From: Candidatus Micrarchaeota archaeon CG1_02_47_40
GTDB lineage: Archaea; Micrarchaeota; Micrarchaeia; Anstonellales; CG1-02-47-40
Assembly (NCBI GenBank): GCA_001871475.1
Contig: MNVE01000003.1
Coordinates: 1-64,000, forward strand
Direction: 5' to 3'
Length of the DNA: 64,000 bases
Each line of letters starts with the position of its first letter. Position 1 is the stretch's first letter. Positions 50,626 through 59,690 of the stretch are shown one piece after another. The notes under the pieces were generated by a model that saw nothing but the letters and a program-made list of their open reading frames with translations, searched no databases and was not told the origin of the DNA. The translations under genes were made by a program, and so were the position numbers.

Positions 50626-52050
50626 ATGTGGACTACTGCCGAGGTGCCTATTCCTTCCGACCCCTTCTCCTGTGTTATCGGGCAGGATGAAGCGGTTAGG
50701 ATAGCGCGCATAATCACAAAACAAAGAAGGAATCTTCTCCTGGTGGGTCCGCCGGGCGTAGGAAAGAGCATGGTCGCATGGGCTGTTTCTTCTTCTCTTC
50801 CCCCTGCCTGCGAGGAAATTTCAATCCTTCACAATCCGGAATGCCCGGAGCGCCCGGTATGCGAGTCAAGAAGAAGGGAAAACATAGACGCGGAGGAGCA
50901 TTTTTTTCGTGTCAGCGGCAGGGCAACCGATGCGGCAGACATCCCCTTCCACGCTGCGGAGCGCCTCGGATTTCGCTGCCGCCGCTGTGCAGCAATCTCC
51001 TCATGCAATATTCAGGCATGCCCCAAATGCGGCTTTGACAAATACCGGCTTGCATCTTCCCCATTTGACGAGCTTGTCACCTCAATTGATTCGGGAAGAA
51101 GGGAAAAGCGCGTGCAGACGACGATAAAAAACACCGTTAGCGGCGCTGATGAGGTTTTCCTTTTTGAAGCCGCCTCGGATTCAAAGGCGCGCGTGTTCAA
51201 TGCAAATGAACTTGAAAAGCTGAAACTTTACGCACTGCGCCGCCCCCGCAAAATACTTGTTCCGCTTGGGCGCAAGACGTTCATACAGGCGACCGGCGCA
51301 AGCGAAACCGAACTTTTGGGTGATGTGAAGCACGACCCGTACGGGGGGCATGCGGAACTGGGCACGCAGCCTTATGCGCGCGTGGTGCCAGGCGCCATTC
51401 ACGAAGCGCACGAGGGGGTGCTTTTCATAGACGAGCTTTCCTCAATGGGGCGATTGCAGCGCTTCATACTGACTGCGATGCAGGAGAAAAAATTTCCGAT
51501 TTCCGGAAAAAACCCCTCAAGCACAGGCTCCTCCGTCCGCGTGGACGGGGTTCCGTGCAATTTCATTTTCGTTTCAGCCCTGAACATAAATGATTTGGCG
51601 GGGATTCTCCCCCCGCTGCGCTCAAGGATTGCAGGGGACGGCTACGAGGTTCTTTTAAATACGCACATGGGAGATACAAAAGAGAACAGGGACAGGCTCC
51701 TCCAATTCATGCGCCAGGAAATAGAAAAGGACGGAAGAATACCTCATGCCAATGAAGATGCGGCACACACACTAATTGAAGAAGCAAGGAAAAGGGCAGG
51801 GGAGATAGATAACGCACACGATTCGCTCACACTGCGCCTGCGCGGTTTGTCAGGTGTGATAAAGCTCGCAGGGGATCTGGCGGTGTTTGAAGGCGCACAG
51901 CTGATTGAAAAAAAGCACATAACCCTGGCAATAGAAAAAAACCGCTCGGTAGAGGAGCAGCTTCATGAAAAATACGGCTCTGCATTCAAGGCAGGGATGT
52001 CCGACCTCTCGTTCAGAGAAGGGCGGGAAAGGGCAAGCGACATCACTTAA
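50626..52050 (+). CDS. Lon/MoxR-like AAA+ ATPase with zinc ribbon and no protease domain
   Basis: The 474-residue product begins IGQDEAVRIARIITKQRRNL, then Walker A GPPGVGKS near residue 41. It carries a zinc ribbon CRRC ... CPKC at about residues 113-140, Walker B VLFIDELSSM, and a C-terminal helical domain. This is the arrangement of archaeal/bacterial LonB ATPase modules. LonB continues into an S16 protease domain and has membrane helices in the AAA part; both are absent here, and the stop follows the lid domain. A separate S16 protease without ATPase is coded 5.5 kb upstream. A TATA-like TTTTATTA about 30 bases before the ATG suggests a leaderless start. Confidence 0.78.
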   Translation: MWTTAEVPIPSDPFSCVIGQDEAVRIARIITKQRRNLLLVGPPGVGKSMVAWAVSSSLPPACEEISILHNPECPERPVCESRRRENIDAEEHFFRVSGRATDAADIPFHAAERLGFRCRRCAAISSCNIQACPKCGFDKYRLASSPFDELVTSIDSGRREKRVQTTIKNTVSGADEVFLFEAASDSKARVFNANELEKLKLYALRRPRKILVPLGRKTFIQATGASETELLGDVKHDPYGGHAELGTQPYARVVPGAIHEAHEGVLFIDELSSMGRLQRFILTAMQEKKFPISGKNPSSTGSSVRVDGVPCNFIFVSALNINDLAGILPPLRSRIAGDGYEVLLNTHMGDTKENRDRLLQFMRQEIEKDGRIPHANEDAAHTLIEEARKRAGEIDNAHDSLTLRLRGLSGVIKLAGDLAVFEGAQLIEKKHITLAIEKNRSVEEQLHEKYGSAFKAGMSDLSFREGRERASDIT

Positions 52051-52223
52051 CATGCCTTTTTCACATTCTTTTTTTTCCTCCTTCCCGTAAATACTCTTCC
52101 AATATTCTTCTTTTTCCCCTTCTTTTAAACATCGCATAATCCCCCCATTAGTCTTTTTTCCTTCCTCGCAATCTTTAAAAACAGTCCCTCTGTAAGTAAG
52201 TGGAAATAAAGGGGTGCTTTTGA

Positions 52224-53036
52224 ATGTCAATGATATCCACAAAGCAGATGGGCTACGGTTCTGCGGTAATAGGGCTGCTTGGGGTAGTTGGCAGTTTTGC
52301 AGGCGGAGGGGGCATTTTCTCCCTCATAGGCGGCATCGTTGCCGGTTTGGGCGCGGTGCTTGCAATCGGATTTTACAAATACGGCTACGTGCTTTTCCCC
52401 TTCCTTACAACCGGGGCAAAAATAGTGCAGGTTACGGATACCGGCTATGAAATACCCCCGGAGCAGAATGCCATACTAAAGCGAGTCGGCTCAAGCTATT
52501 ACGCCTCCATGTTTTTGGGGGTGCGCATATACGAATCCACAACGGACAAGACGCCCCAGGAGAATATCATTTACTCCGAATACTTTGAGCGGGCGATTTC
52601 CTCTGTGCGCTTCGTCACGAAGTTTGCGATGTTAGTATACGTAAAAGACATAACCGACTTTAGGGACAAGATGGAGACAAAGCACGCAGAGGCGCAGCTT
52701 CGGCTTTCCCGTGAGCGCGACAAATCCGAGCCGGACGTGCTTAAAATAGACCGCTACGAGCGCGAGGTTTCCATGTGGGAAAACCAGATTTCAAAGCTCA
52801 CAAAAGGCATCAAGCCCATGGGTTCTATTGCATACATAATGACTACTGCTACCGGCTCAACAAAAGAAGCCGCGCTGGCTGCGGCAAAATCGCAGGCAAA
52901 CGAGGTGCGCGCCACGGTGGCAAACGCGCTCAACGTGGATGTGGTGCCCTTAACAGGAGAAGAAATGAAGCTCTGCTTTGACTGGGAGCACACAATCCCC
53001 CCCACGCAAAGGGAAATCGAAAGCCAGCTTGAATAG
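52224..53036 (+). CDS. Membrane protein, first gene of the VirB4/HerA-type operon
   Basis: The 270-residue protein has a Gly-rich membrane region (GSAVIGLLGVVGSFAGGGGI and IVAGLGAVLAIGFY), then a soluble domain with a coiled stretch (METKHAEAQLRLSRERDKSE) and TATGSTKEAALAAAKSQA. Orientation suggests a cytoplasmic soluble part. It starts 8 bases before the ATPase gene begins and is most likely translationally coupled. In conjugation-like systems a small membrane protein of this kind docks the VirB4/TraC ATPase; that role is inferred from position. ATG 52224 follows GGGGTG. Confidence 0.7.
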   Translation: MSMISTKQMGYGSAVIGLLGVVGSFAGGGGIFSLIGGIVAGLGAVLAIGFYKYGYVLFPFLTTGAKIVQVTDTGYEIPPEQNAILKRVGSSYYASMFLGVRIYESTTDKTPQENIIYSEYFERAISSVRFVTKFAMLVYVKDITDFRDKMETKHAEAQLRLSRERDKSEPDVLKIDRYEREVSMWENQISKLTKGIKPMGSIAYIMTTATGSTKEAALAAAKSQANEVRATVANALNVDVVPLTGEEMKLCFDWEHTIPPTQREIESQLE

Positions 53037-53044
53037 GTGTAAAA

Positions 53045-54619
53045 ATGGGAAGGATGAAACTATCCCACCTTTTCAACAAGGACCTCGCCAAAAGGAACAT
53101 CTTCGTGCGCCCGCCGGAGCCGCCCGAAGAATACCTGATGAACGACCCGGTAAATTCCATTTACATTGGAAGGACAAAAATATTCCACGTCCCATTTTAC
53201 TGGACATTCCAGAGGATAACAAACCCGCACATCTGCGTTGTGGGGATAACCGGCGCGGGAAAAAGCTACTTCGTGAAAACATTCCTGACGCGCGCCTCTT
53301 TCGTGTGGGGCACGAACGCATTCATAATAGACTGGGCAGGGGAGTACAAGGAATGGGTGAAGCAGACGGGCGGGCAGGTAATCTCACTTGGAAAAGGCTC
53401 TTACATAAACCTTCTTGATACCGGGGGGATGAAGCCCAACGACCGTGTGAAGCAGATAATCCGCACGCTTGAAATATTGACGGATATTGGAAGATACCCG
53501 GAGCAAAAGCGCCTCACGGAACAGGCGTGCGAGCGTGCATATGTGCAGGCAGGATTCAAGATGGACAAGAAAATACAGCGCGACCGCTCGGGCAGCCAGC
53601 TGCCCCCTCCCACACTGCGCGACGTGCAGCACTCGCTTGAGGAGCAGCTCTCGGCAGGCACCTACGAATTTCCCGCAGAGCTTGAGAACGCAATTTACCG
53701 TGTAAAGCAATTTACGCGCGAGGGGGAGGATTATTTCGCGCAGCAGTCAACCGTGAATTTGGAAAAGCTCACAAATGTAGGGCTTGTGGATTTGGATTTG
53801 TCAGGGCTTCCGGACGAGGTTTTCAGGGGATTGGCAGGGCTTTCAATGCTGCAATTCCTAAAGGAAAAAATGCGCGAGGCGGGCTGGAGCTCCACAAAGG
53901 GGCTGAAGCTGATGATAGTGCTTGATGAGGCGTGGAAGATTGCAAAGGACGACAATTCGGATGCGGTGATGATTGTCCGCGAGGGAAGGAAATACCAGTT
54001 CGGCCTCATAGTCGCATCCCAAAACCCGACAGATATTTCAGAGGCGATTTTCTCAAACGTAGGCACAACATTCATACTGCGCGTGAAGTTCGAGCGCTTC
54101 CTTGATTACCTGCAGAGCACGCTCAACTTCTCGGATTACATGAGGGGGGAGATAGGGAAGCTTGGCGTAGGGCAGTGCGCCGTGAACATGGCTTTTCAGA
54201 CAACCACGGAATTTTCGGAAACGTTCCTCATAGACAAGGTGGACGGGGAGGAGCCCCTGCAGGAGCTCTTCCTTGATTTGGAATCCGCCCTGTCGGATGA
54301 GGAAAAGAGGGATGAATTTATGGCAAAAGTAGTTTCATTTGAGAGGGGAGAGCTGAAGAAGAAGCTGTTGTCATTCGGGCTTGACAACGTGCACATAGAA
54401 GAAATAATCGGGCTTTTCGGGAAGAAAAACAACCACGTGGACGTGGTGTCATTCGTCGTGCTGCTTGAGCGCTACGGCCTGGCGCGCAACAGCATAACCT
54501 CGTTTCTCAAGGACGTGGGGATTGACGATTCAACGGTCATAAACATCTTCTCAAAGTCCGATTTCAAGAAGCTCGGGATTGAGGACCGCGACATAACGCA
54601 GGTAATATTGGAGGAATAA
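53045..54619 (+). CDS. VirB4/TraC/HerA-type AAA+ ATPase
   Basis: The 524-residue protein has Walker A GITGAGKSYFVK near residue 66, FIIDWAGEYKEW (the HerA/VirB4 D-x-x-G-E-Y motif), Walker B LMIVLDEAWK and a sensor-like VASQNPTDISEAIFSNVGT. These are typical of FtsK-HerA-VirB4 superfamily motors that pump DNA or protein through membranes. The last 100 residues are helical and may bind a partner. It is the motor of the five-gene cluster. No NurA or Mre11 is nearby, so HerA DNA-end resection is unlikely; conjugation- or Ced-like import or a secretion role is the better guess. Confidence 0.86.
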   Translation: MGRMKLSHLFNKDLAKRNIFVRPPEPPEEYLMNDPVNSIYIGRTKIFHVPFYWTFQRITNPHICVVGITGAGKSYFVKTFLTRASFVWGTNAFIIDWAGEYKEWVKQTGGQVISLGKGSYINLLDTGGMKPNDRVKQIIRTLEILTDIGRYPEQKRLTEQACERAYVQAGFKMDKKIQRDRSGSQLPPPTLRDVQHSLEEQLSAGTYEFPAELENAIYRVKQFTREGEDYFAQQSTVNLEKLTNVGLVDLDLSGLPDEVFRGLAGLSMLQFLKEKMREAGWSSTKGLKLMIVLDEAWKIAKDDNSDAVMIVREGRKYQFGLIVASQNPTDISEAIFSNVGTTFILRVKFERFLDYLQSTLNFSDYMRGEIGKLGVGQCAVNMAFQTTTEFSETFLIDKVDGEEPLQELFLDLESALSDEEKRDEFMAKVVSFERGELKKKLLSFGLDNVHIEEIIGLFGKKNNHVDVVSFVVLLERYGLARNSITSFLKDVGIDDSTVINIFSKSDFKKLGIEDRDITQVILEE

Positions 54620-54623
54620 CGGC

Positions 54624-54641
54624 TGACGGCTTCCGCCGTCA
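54624..54641. repeat. Hairpin in the intergenic spacer of the ATPase operon
   Basis: TGACGGC-TTCC-GCCGTCA is a seven-pair stem with a four-base loop, five bases after the ATPase stop codon. No T-run follows, so it may adjust expression of the next gene rather than terminate. Confidence 0.6.
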
Positions 54642-54643
54642 AG

Positions 54644-54691
54644 GGTGATTTGAATGCAAAGAGGAATGGTGATTTGAATGCAAAGAGGAAT
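54644..54691 (+). repeat. Perfect 24-base tandem duplication of a ribosome site and start codon
   Basis: Positions 54644-54667 and 54668-54691 are identical. Each copy has GGTGAT, an ATG six bases later, and the first codons of the next gene. The first ATG (54654) opens a seven-residue frame (MQRGMVI) that stops at TGA directly before the second ATG (54678). A re-initiation or buffering effect on translation is possible. Confidence 0.85.
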
Positions 54692-55157
54692 TTGTATAAT
54701 TTCCGAAACAGAAACGGAAGGGTATCCCATAAAGGAGGATTTTGTGATAAGCTCCCTGCGAAAACTGAAGCGGATTTTCGGCATAGCGCGCAACAACACG
54801 CTCGTGGTGGGGAGGGACAGCCTTGAGGAGTATAAAAAAAGGCGCTCAAAATTCGAGAAAACATTCGTGCAGTATGCGGCGATTGCAATAATACTGGTGC
54901 TTGCAATCGTGGTGCTGCCATTGCTTTTGGGCGCGCCGTTTTCAATCGGCTCCGTTCTCATGTCAATGGTGATAGGCGCATTGATAATTGCGTTTTCCCT
55001 GACTTCATACTTGCCCGCTATATATGCAGAAGGAGAAAAAGAGCCAAAGAAACAACCAACCATACTGACGGCAGTTGCAGCAACTCAAAAGAAATCCTCC
55101 CTTAAAAAACAAAAAACAGGCATCAACGTGTTTAAGAAAACACGTCTGAAAAAATAG
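54678..55157 (+). CDS. Small two-helix membrane protein of the ATPase operon
   Basis: The 159-residue protein has an N-terminal soluble part (CIISETETEGYPIKEDFVISSL with many basic residues), two membrane helices (YAAIAIILVLAIVVLPLLL and VLMSMVIGALIIAFSLTSYL), and a Lys-rich C-terminal tail. It is not a known family. It sits between the motor and a coiled-coil protein on the same strand. A structural membrane subunit is the natural reading. Confidence 0.7.
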   Translation: MQRGICIISETETEGYPIKEDFVISSLRKLKRIFGIARNNTLVVGRDSLEEYKKRRSKFEKTFVQYAAIAIILVLAIVVLPLLLGAPFSIGSVLMSMVIGALIIAFSLTSYLPAIYAEGEKEPKKQPTILTAVAATQKKSSLKKQKTGINVFKKTRLKK

Positions 55158-55187
55158 GAATTTTTTCAAAAAACGGTGAATTGATTG

Positions 55188-55919
55188 GTGCAGAAAAAAC
55201 AGGAAGAAGCGGTTCCCCCGAAAGTGAGCGGGCTTTCCCTAGAGTGCAAAAGGCTTTCCTCCACGCGTGAAATTTTTGAATCTCTTTCTTCCTTGAGCTT
55301 TCTTGAGCTTCTCCAGGAAGAAGATGCGGTGGTTGCGATAAATGTGGAGAGCCGCGACATAAGGCGCAACCCCTACTTATTTTCCATCTGCTACTTCCGC
55401 CCCCTAAAAATAGAAATAATTTACACTTACACCGCAGGCATGAGCCCGAAAAAAAGGCGGCTTGACATTTTGCGCTACCTCCTAAACCTCCTTACCCTGA
55501 CGAGCAGCCGCCATGAGATAGACATGAGGCAGGCATACCAGCTTCTTGAAGATGCAATCAGCGAGATGAACGAATACGTGACAAGCGACTACGACAAGCT
55601 CTATTCAGTTTACGACAACATGAAGAACGAGATAACCACCATGCAGAAGAAGCTCGCCGAGCTTAGGGGGGCAAACGCCCTGCTCTCAAAGGAAAATTAT
55701 GATTTGAAACTCGTGCGCGACGAGCTCCAGCTTAAGGTTTCGGCGGCGCAGGCAATGTCCGACGACGTGCTTGCAGCGAAGATACAGGAGTGGGTTTCCG
55801 AACACGACTCCGAGATAAACATCACCGAGTTCTCAAAAACTTTCAATGTTCCCGAAACAAGAGTGGAGCAGATGCTAAATCGGCTGGTTTCCGAAGGATA
55901 CCTTTCAGCAAGGCAGTAA
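55188..55919 (+). CDS. Coiled-coil and winged-helix protein of the ATPase operon
   Basis: The product (243 residues from GTG 55188, with GGTGA upstream; TTG 55185 is possible) has a mixed N-terminal domain (EEDAVVAINVESRDIRRNPY), a long coiled coil (DNMKNEITTMQKKLAELRGANALLSKEN), and a C-terminal winged helix (INITEFSKTFNVPETRVEQM and LVSEGYLSARQ). The DNA-binding domain in an operon with a membrane motor could tether DNA to the machine or regulate the cluster. It is not a recognised family. Confidence 0.65.
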   Translation: MQKKQEEAVPPKVSGLSLECKRLSSTREIFESLSSLSFLELLQEEDAVVAINVESRDIRRNPYLFSICYFRPLKIEIIYTYTAGMSPKKRRLDILRYLLNLLTLTSSRHEIDMRQAYQLLEDAISEMNEYVTSDYDKLYSVYDNMKNEITTMQKKLAELRGANALLSKENYDLKLVRDELQLKVSAAQAMSDDVLAAKIQEWVSEHDSEINITEFSKTFNVPETRVEQMLNRLVSEGYLSARQ

Positions 55920-55961
55920 TAATGCCTCTAAAAATTCAGGCATTGGGGCTGGAATTGAATT

Positions 55962-58532
55962 ATGGAAGAGGATGACAAAGGGCTAAAATTCAAGATTTCA
56001 AAAAAAGCCTACGTTTTTGACATAACCCGCAGGTTCTCAAACGTGAAGCGGTTTTCAAAAGCAAAGCCGCAGGAGGGAGCGGGCTCTCCCATGCAGGCAT
56101 TATCAGGTTTCCTCGGCAAGGGAGGAAAGGAAATGAAGCGCTGGGGGGCAAGGGAGGGTGCGGTGCTGCCGCAACCGGGAAAAAAAGGGAAAATGCCCTC
56201 TCAGCCCGCAAACCAGGTAGTGCGCATGGCTCTTTTTGCAGCAATTGCCGTAATCGCCGTTCTTGCACTTGTCATACTCTGGATTGGAAGCTATGGGCCG
56301 GTGTCAGGCGCACAGGCGCAGGGGCAGGCGGAATACTCCCCCTTTCTTGAATTCGGGGTTGAAAACCAGCAGGTGCTGAATTTCGGCGATTCAAAAAACC
56401 TCTACACAATCTATTTTGAAATTCCCTTCACACAGCGCGACGTTTCAAGCGCAACAATTCGGGCAAAATATTATTCTGAAAAACTCCCATCGCAGATTTT
56501 CGTGCTCCAAACCCCGCGCCAGCAGGCTGAATCCTATCCGGAATTTAGAAAAAGCCTTGAGAAGCAGCTTTCCGGGCGCGGGCTTTCCGTAAGCGACATC
56601 TCCATTGAGCAGCTGAAATCGCTCCCCCCTAGCACACTTGTAATAATACCAAGCGGCTACTTTCCCCAATCCCTCCTTGAAGGGGATTTCACTTACGCGG
56701 AGCTTTTGCGCCGCCAGACGGTCATACTTTATATGGGCTTCCCGCTTGAGCAGATGCTTTCCGAAAACGGCTATCCTGTAGCGACTCCTGCAAACATCTC
56801 ATCAACACTGCCATTCTCATTTTCAGGGAAGGCATCTCCTTCAACCGACGGGTTTAACCTTTTTGACCCCCTCTACAGCGCAACCTCCAAAAACCAGCAA
56901 GCAGTCTTACCGGTATGGGGCTCGGTTTCAGCAGTGAAAATGGATTCAGGCTATATTCTCTTCCTGCCCCAGACGCTTGACGGGGGCTGGAGCAGAAACG
57001 GCACAGCGGCGGCAATGGACGTTTCAAGGCTCGTTTTCGAGTCCCCCTGGCAGCCGCCCTTGTCTATTTCGGAAATTTATCTTGACACGGCAAACACCAC
57101 CTCGGGGCGGATTCTGATTTTTTCAAATCCAATTTCGCGCCCCGAAGTTTTCATCCAGCTCTATGCCGAGGGCGTTTCTCCAGACTCAAAAACATATGCC
57201 CTGACAAAGCAGATTTCTGTGAAAAAGGCGCAAAACTCCGACATATACATAAAAGGAGGCAGCGTTTTCCTCCCCACATACCTGACAGGGCAGAAAATAC
57301 GCCTGACGCTTGATTTCAAGGAGCCGGCATTCTCGGAAAAAAAGCTTTTCCTCCAGACAGTGCTTGACGGACAGGCGCAAAAAAGCGAGCGCATACAGGA
57401 GGGGCTGACATCTTTACAGTCTCAGATTCCTTTTGACTATGATTCCTCACTTCCCCCGGGAAAATACATCCTGCGCGTAGTTGACTCGGCAGGAAAAATG
57501 TATTCGCAGGCGATAGGCGAAATTGCCGATTTCCAGGTAGTGTCGCAAAGCGCGGATTTTAAGAAAGGAAATTTTCAATTTGGCTTTACCTCCCCGATTG
57601 CATCGCAAATCAACTTCACCTCCCTTCATGCAAGCGTTGACGGGAAGTTCCTTCAGGAAATCCCTGCAGGCAGCACTGCCAACTACTTCGTCCCGAACCT
57701 CGCAAGCGGGCCCCATACATTTTATTTTGAGTTTGAAGGCGGGTATGGAAAGAGCATACTGCTTGATTACCGCGTGCAGAAGCAGTTCTACGACAACCCT
57801 ATTGTCGTTTTTTTGGGAATAATCACCCTGGTGTTTTTTGTTGTCGGCACATTCATGCGCAGGCCGGAGCGCGAGCTTTACTACCTTGACGTGCCTGACT
57901 TCCCCCCGATTTCCGCAATCAAAGTGCCTGTCGGGAAAGCAAGCGTGCTCTCTCTCTTTGACAAGATAAATAAGAATTACTCCTGGGAACGGATGCCCCT
58001 CTCTCTTGACGAGCTGAAAGGGGGCTTTTCCTCCCTCCGCCACAACGGAAAGCCCATCGTGGTCGGCTCCTACAACCTTGAGCGCGTTCTCTCAAAAATA
58101 CAGGGGAGCAGCGGGGAAATAAAGGAGGTTTTCGGGCTTTGGGGCATGCGAAGGTGGGAGGAGGAGTCTGGAAGAAGCCTCAAAAACCTTTCAATGTTCC
58201 GCCTCATCCGCGACGTTTTCGTGAACAGGACTGTGCCATTTCTGCGCCCAAAAGAAAAAGACGGGCCTGACGCGAAGATAAAAATATCAAAAACTGATTA
58301 CAACATCTATCTCTTTGAAGACGAGTCCTCTGCAGCCCGCGCCCTGTCCACCCTTGATGGGGCGCCCTCAATAATCGTATTTGAGAGAAAAAAAGAGATC
58401 TCCGATTTTTGCGACAGGCTCGTTTCAACTGATGAAACCGCAGTGCGCCTGAAGCTTGAAATAAGCTCCGAGAGGGTGTTTCTTGTTTCACTTGAGGAGC
58501 TTGGGGCGTTTATTGATTCGAAGAAGGTTTAG
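55962..58532 (+). CDS. Large two-helix membrane protein of the ATPase operon
   Basis: The 856-residue protein has a cytoplasmic basic N-terminus, a membrane helix at about residues 87-110, then an outside region of about 500 residues with beta-sandwich character (YFEIPFTQRD, ISEIYLDTANTTSGRILIFS and HTFYFEFEGGYG segments), a second membrane helix at about 612-633 and a cytoplasmic C-terminal domain of about 220 residues. No family is recognised. The outside part has several N-x-T sites, which suits a surface-exposed complex or receptor. It is the last gene of the five-gene operon starting at 52224. Confidence 0.75.
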   Translation: MEEDDKGLKFKISKKAYVFDITRRFSNVKRFSKAKPQEGAGSPMQALSGFLGKGGKEMKRWGAREGAVLPQPGKKGKMPSQPANQVVRMALFAAIAVIAVLALVILWIGSYGPVSGAQAQGQAEYSPFLEFGVENQQVLNFGDSKNLYTIYFEIPFTQRDVSSATIRAKYYSEKLPSQIFVLQTPRQQAESYPEFRKSLEKQLSGRGLSVSDISIEQLKSLPPSTLVIIPSGYFPQSLLEGDFTYAELLRRQTVILYMGFPLEQMLSENGYPVATPANISSTLPFSFSGKASPSTDGFNLFDPLYSATSKNQQAVLPVWGSVSAVKMDSGYILFLPQTLDGGWSRNGTAAAMDVSRLVFESPWQPPLSISEIYLDTANTTSGRILIFSNPISRPEVFIQLYAEGVSPDSKTYALTKQISVKKAQNSDIYIKGGSVFLPTYLTGQKIRLTLDFKEPAFSEKKLFLQTVLDGQAQKSERIQEGLTSLQSQIPFDYDSSLPPGKYILRVVDSAGKMYSQAIGEIADFQVVSQSADFKKGNFQFGFTSPIASQINFTSLHASVDGKFLQEIPAGSTANYFVPNLASGPHTFYFEFEGGYGKSILLDYRVQKQFYDNPIVVFLGIITLVFFVVGTFMRRPERELYYLDVPDFPPISAIKVPVGKASVLSLFDKINKNYSWERMPLSLDELKGGFSSLRHNGKPIVVGSYNLERVLSKIQGSSGEIKEVFGLWGMRRWEEESGRSLKNLSMFRLIRDVFVNRTVPFLRPKEKDGPDAKIKISKTDYNIYLFEDESSAARALSTLDGAPSIIVFERKKEISDFCDRLVSTDETAVRLKLEISSERVFLVSLEELGAFIDSKKV

Positions 58533-58535
58533 AAT

Positions 58536-59669
58536 TTATTTCAGCAATCCTTCATAAACCTTCAGCATCTTCTCTGCGCACTTCTCCTTTGAATAGGCAA
58601 GCGCGCTTTTCCTTGCAAATTTCCCCATCCTCCCCCCATCTTCAATCGCCATCAGGATTTTTTCCGCGCAATCCTCCCCATCATGAAAGCAGTATCCGCT
58701 CTTTCCCTCACTTATGAATTCTGCAGTCGCTGATTTTTTCGGCGCGCACACAGGCACTCCGCAGGAAAGCGCTTCAAGCGCAGTCATTCCCTGCGTCTCA
58801 AACAGGGAGGGAAGCACGAATACGTCAGCAGCGCAATAAAAGCTCCTCAATTCCCCTTCCGGCACGAAGCCGGTGAAAAGGAACATCCCCTCAAGATTGC
58901 TTTTTTTCACAATCCCCTCATAATACTCAAGCGCCGGCCCCCTTCCCGCAACCACGAACACGCTGTCCGGCAGCTCGCTTCTTATTATTCCTGCCGCCTC
59001 AATAAGCACATCAAGGCTTTTTTCCTTTGCAACTCTTCCAAGGTAAAGTATGACCCTTTTCCCGGAAATTCCAAGCCTCTTTTTCACCGCCTCCCCCTCT
59101 TTTTTTGAATGGGAAAACTTTTCCACATCCACGCCGCTTGGGACAATCACGCTCTCTATTCCGTGCTCTGCAAGTATCCTCCGCGTGCTCTCACTCGGGC
59201 AGGTCACCTCATCAAAACAATTGTAATACGCCTGCAGGTATTTCCAAATCAGTCTGCCTCCCACTCCCTGCGCGGTTTCCCCCCAGCCCAAATAATGCGT
59301 TGCACCGGTCACAAGCGTGTGAAACGTAGCAACCGAGGGCACACGGAGAAATTTCGAAGTCTGTACAGCCGCCAGCCCCATCGTGGCAACCGCGTGCGAG
59401 TGCACGAGCCCAATCCCAAGCTTTCTTGCCTTTAGCGGGGCAAAAAAAGGGAAAAGCGCCACCTTGTAATCAGGGTAAGGGGCGAATTTTGCAGAAGTGT
59501 AATAAAACACATTCCTGTCCCGGTTTTCAATCCTGTCGCACTCGCTTCCCGAAGAAAAAACATACACCTTATTTTTTTTTCCCTCCAGAAATTCGCACAT
59601 GGAGAGTATTGACGTGACAACTCCGTCTTTATTTGGAAGGTAAGTATCTGTAAAAAATGCAATTTTCAT
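58536..59669 (-). CDS. GT4-family glycosyltransferase
   Basis: The 377-residue GT-B protein starts MKIAFFTDTYLPNKDGVVTS. It continues with VHSHAVATMGLAA, TFHTLVTGATHYL, ILYLGRVAKEKSLDVLIEAA and SLFETQGMTALEALSCGVPV, the donor-site Glu motif of GT4 enzymes. It most resembles alpha-mannosyl- or glucosyl-diacylglycerol transferases, by the DG-V-V-T-S and TFHT patterns, so a lipid-glycan role is likely. ATG 59669 is chosen over TTG 59684. It is convergent with the last gene of the ATPase operon (spacing of three bases) and follows DUF2070 by 21 bases. Confidence 0.88.
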   Translation of the reverse strand: MKIAFFTDTYLPNKDGVVTSILSMCEFLEGKKNKVYVFSSGSECDRIENRDRNVFYYTSAKFAPYPDYKVALFPFFAPLKARKLGIGLVHSHAVATMGLAAVQTSKFLRVPSVATFHTLVTGATHYLGWGETAQGVGGRLIWKYLQAYYNCFDEVTCPSESTRRILAEHGIESVIVPSGVDVEKFSHSKKEGEAVKKRLGISGKRVILYLGRVAKEKSLDVLIEAAGIIRSELPDSVFVVAGRGPALEYYEGIVKKSNLEGMFLFTGFVPEGELRSFYCAADVFVLPSLFETQGMTALEALSCGVPVCAPKKSATAEFISEGKSGYCFHDGEDCAEKILMAIEDGGRMGKFARKSALAYSKEKCAEKMLKVYEGLLK

Positions 59670-59690
59670 TTTTCTCAATTCCAAACGGTC

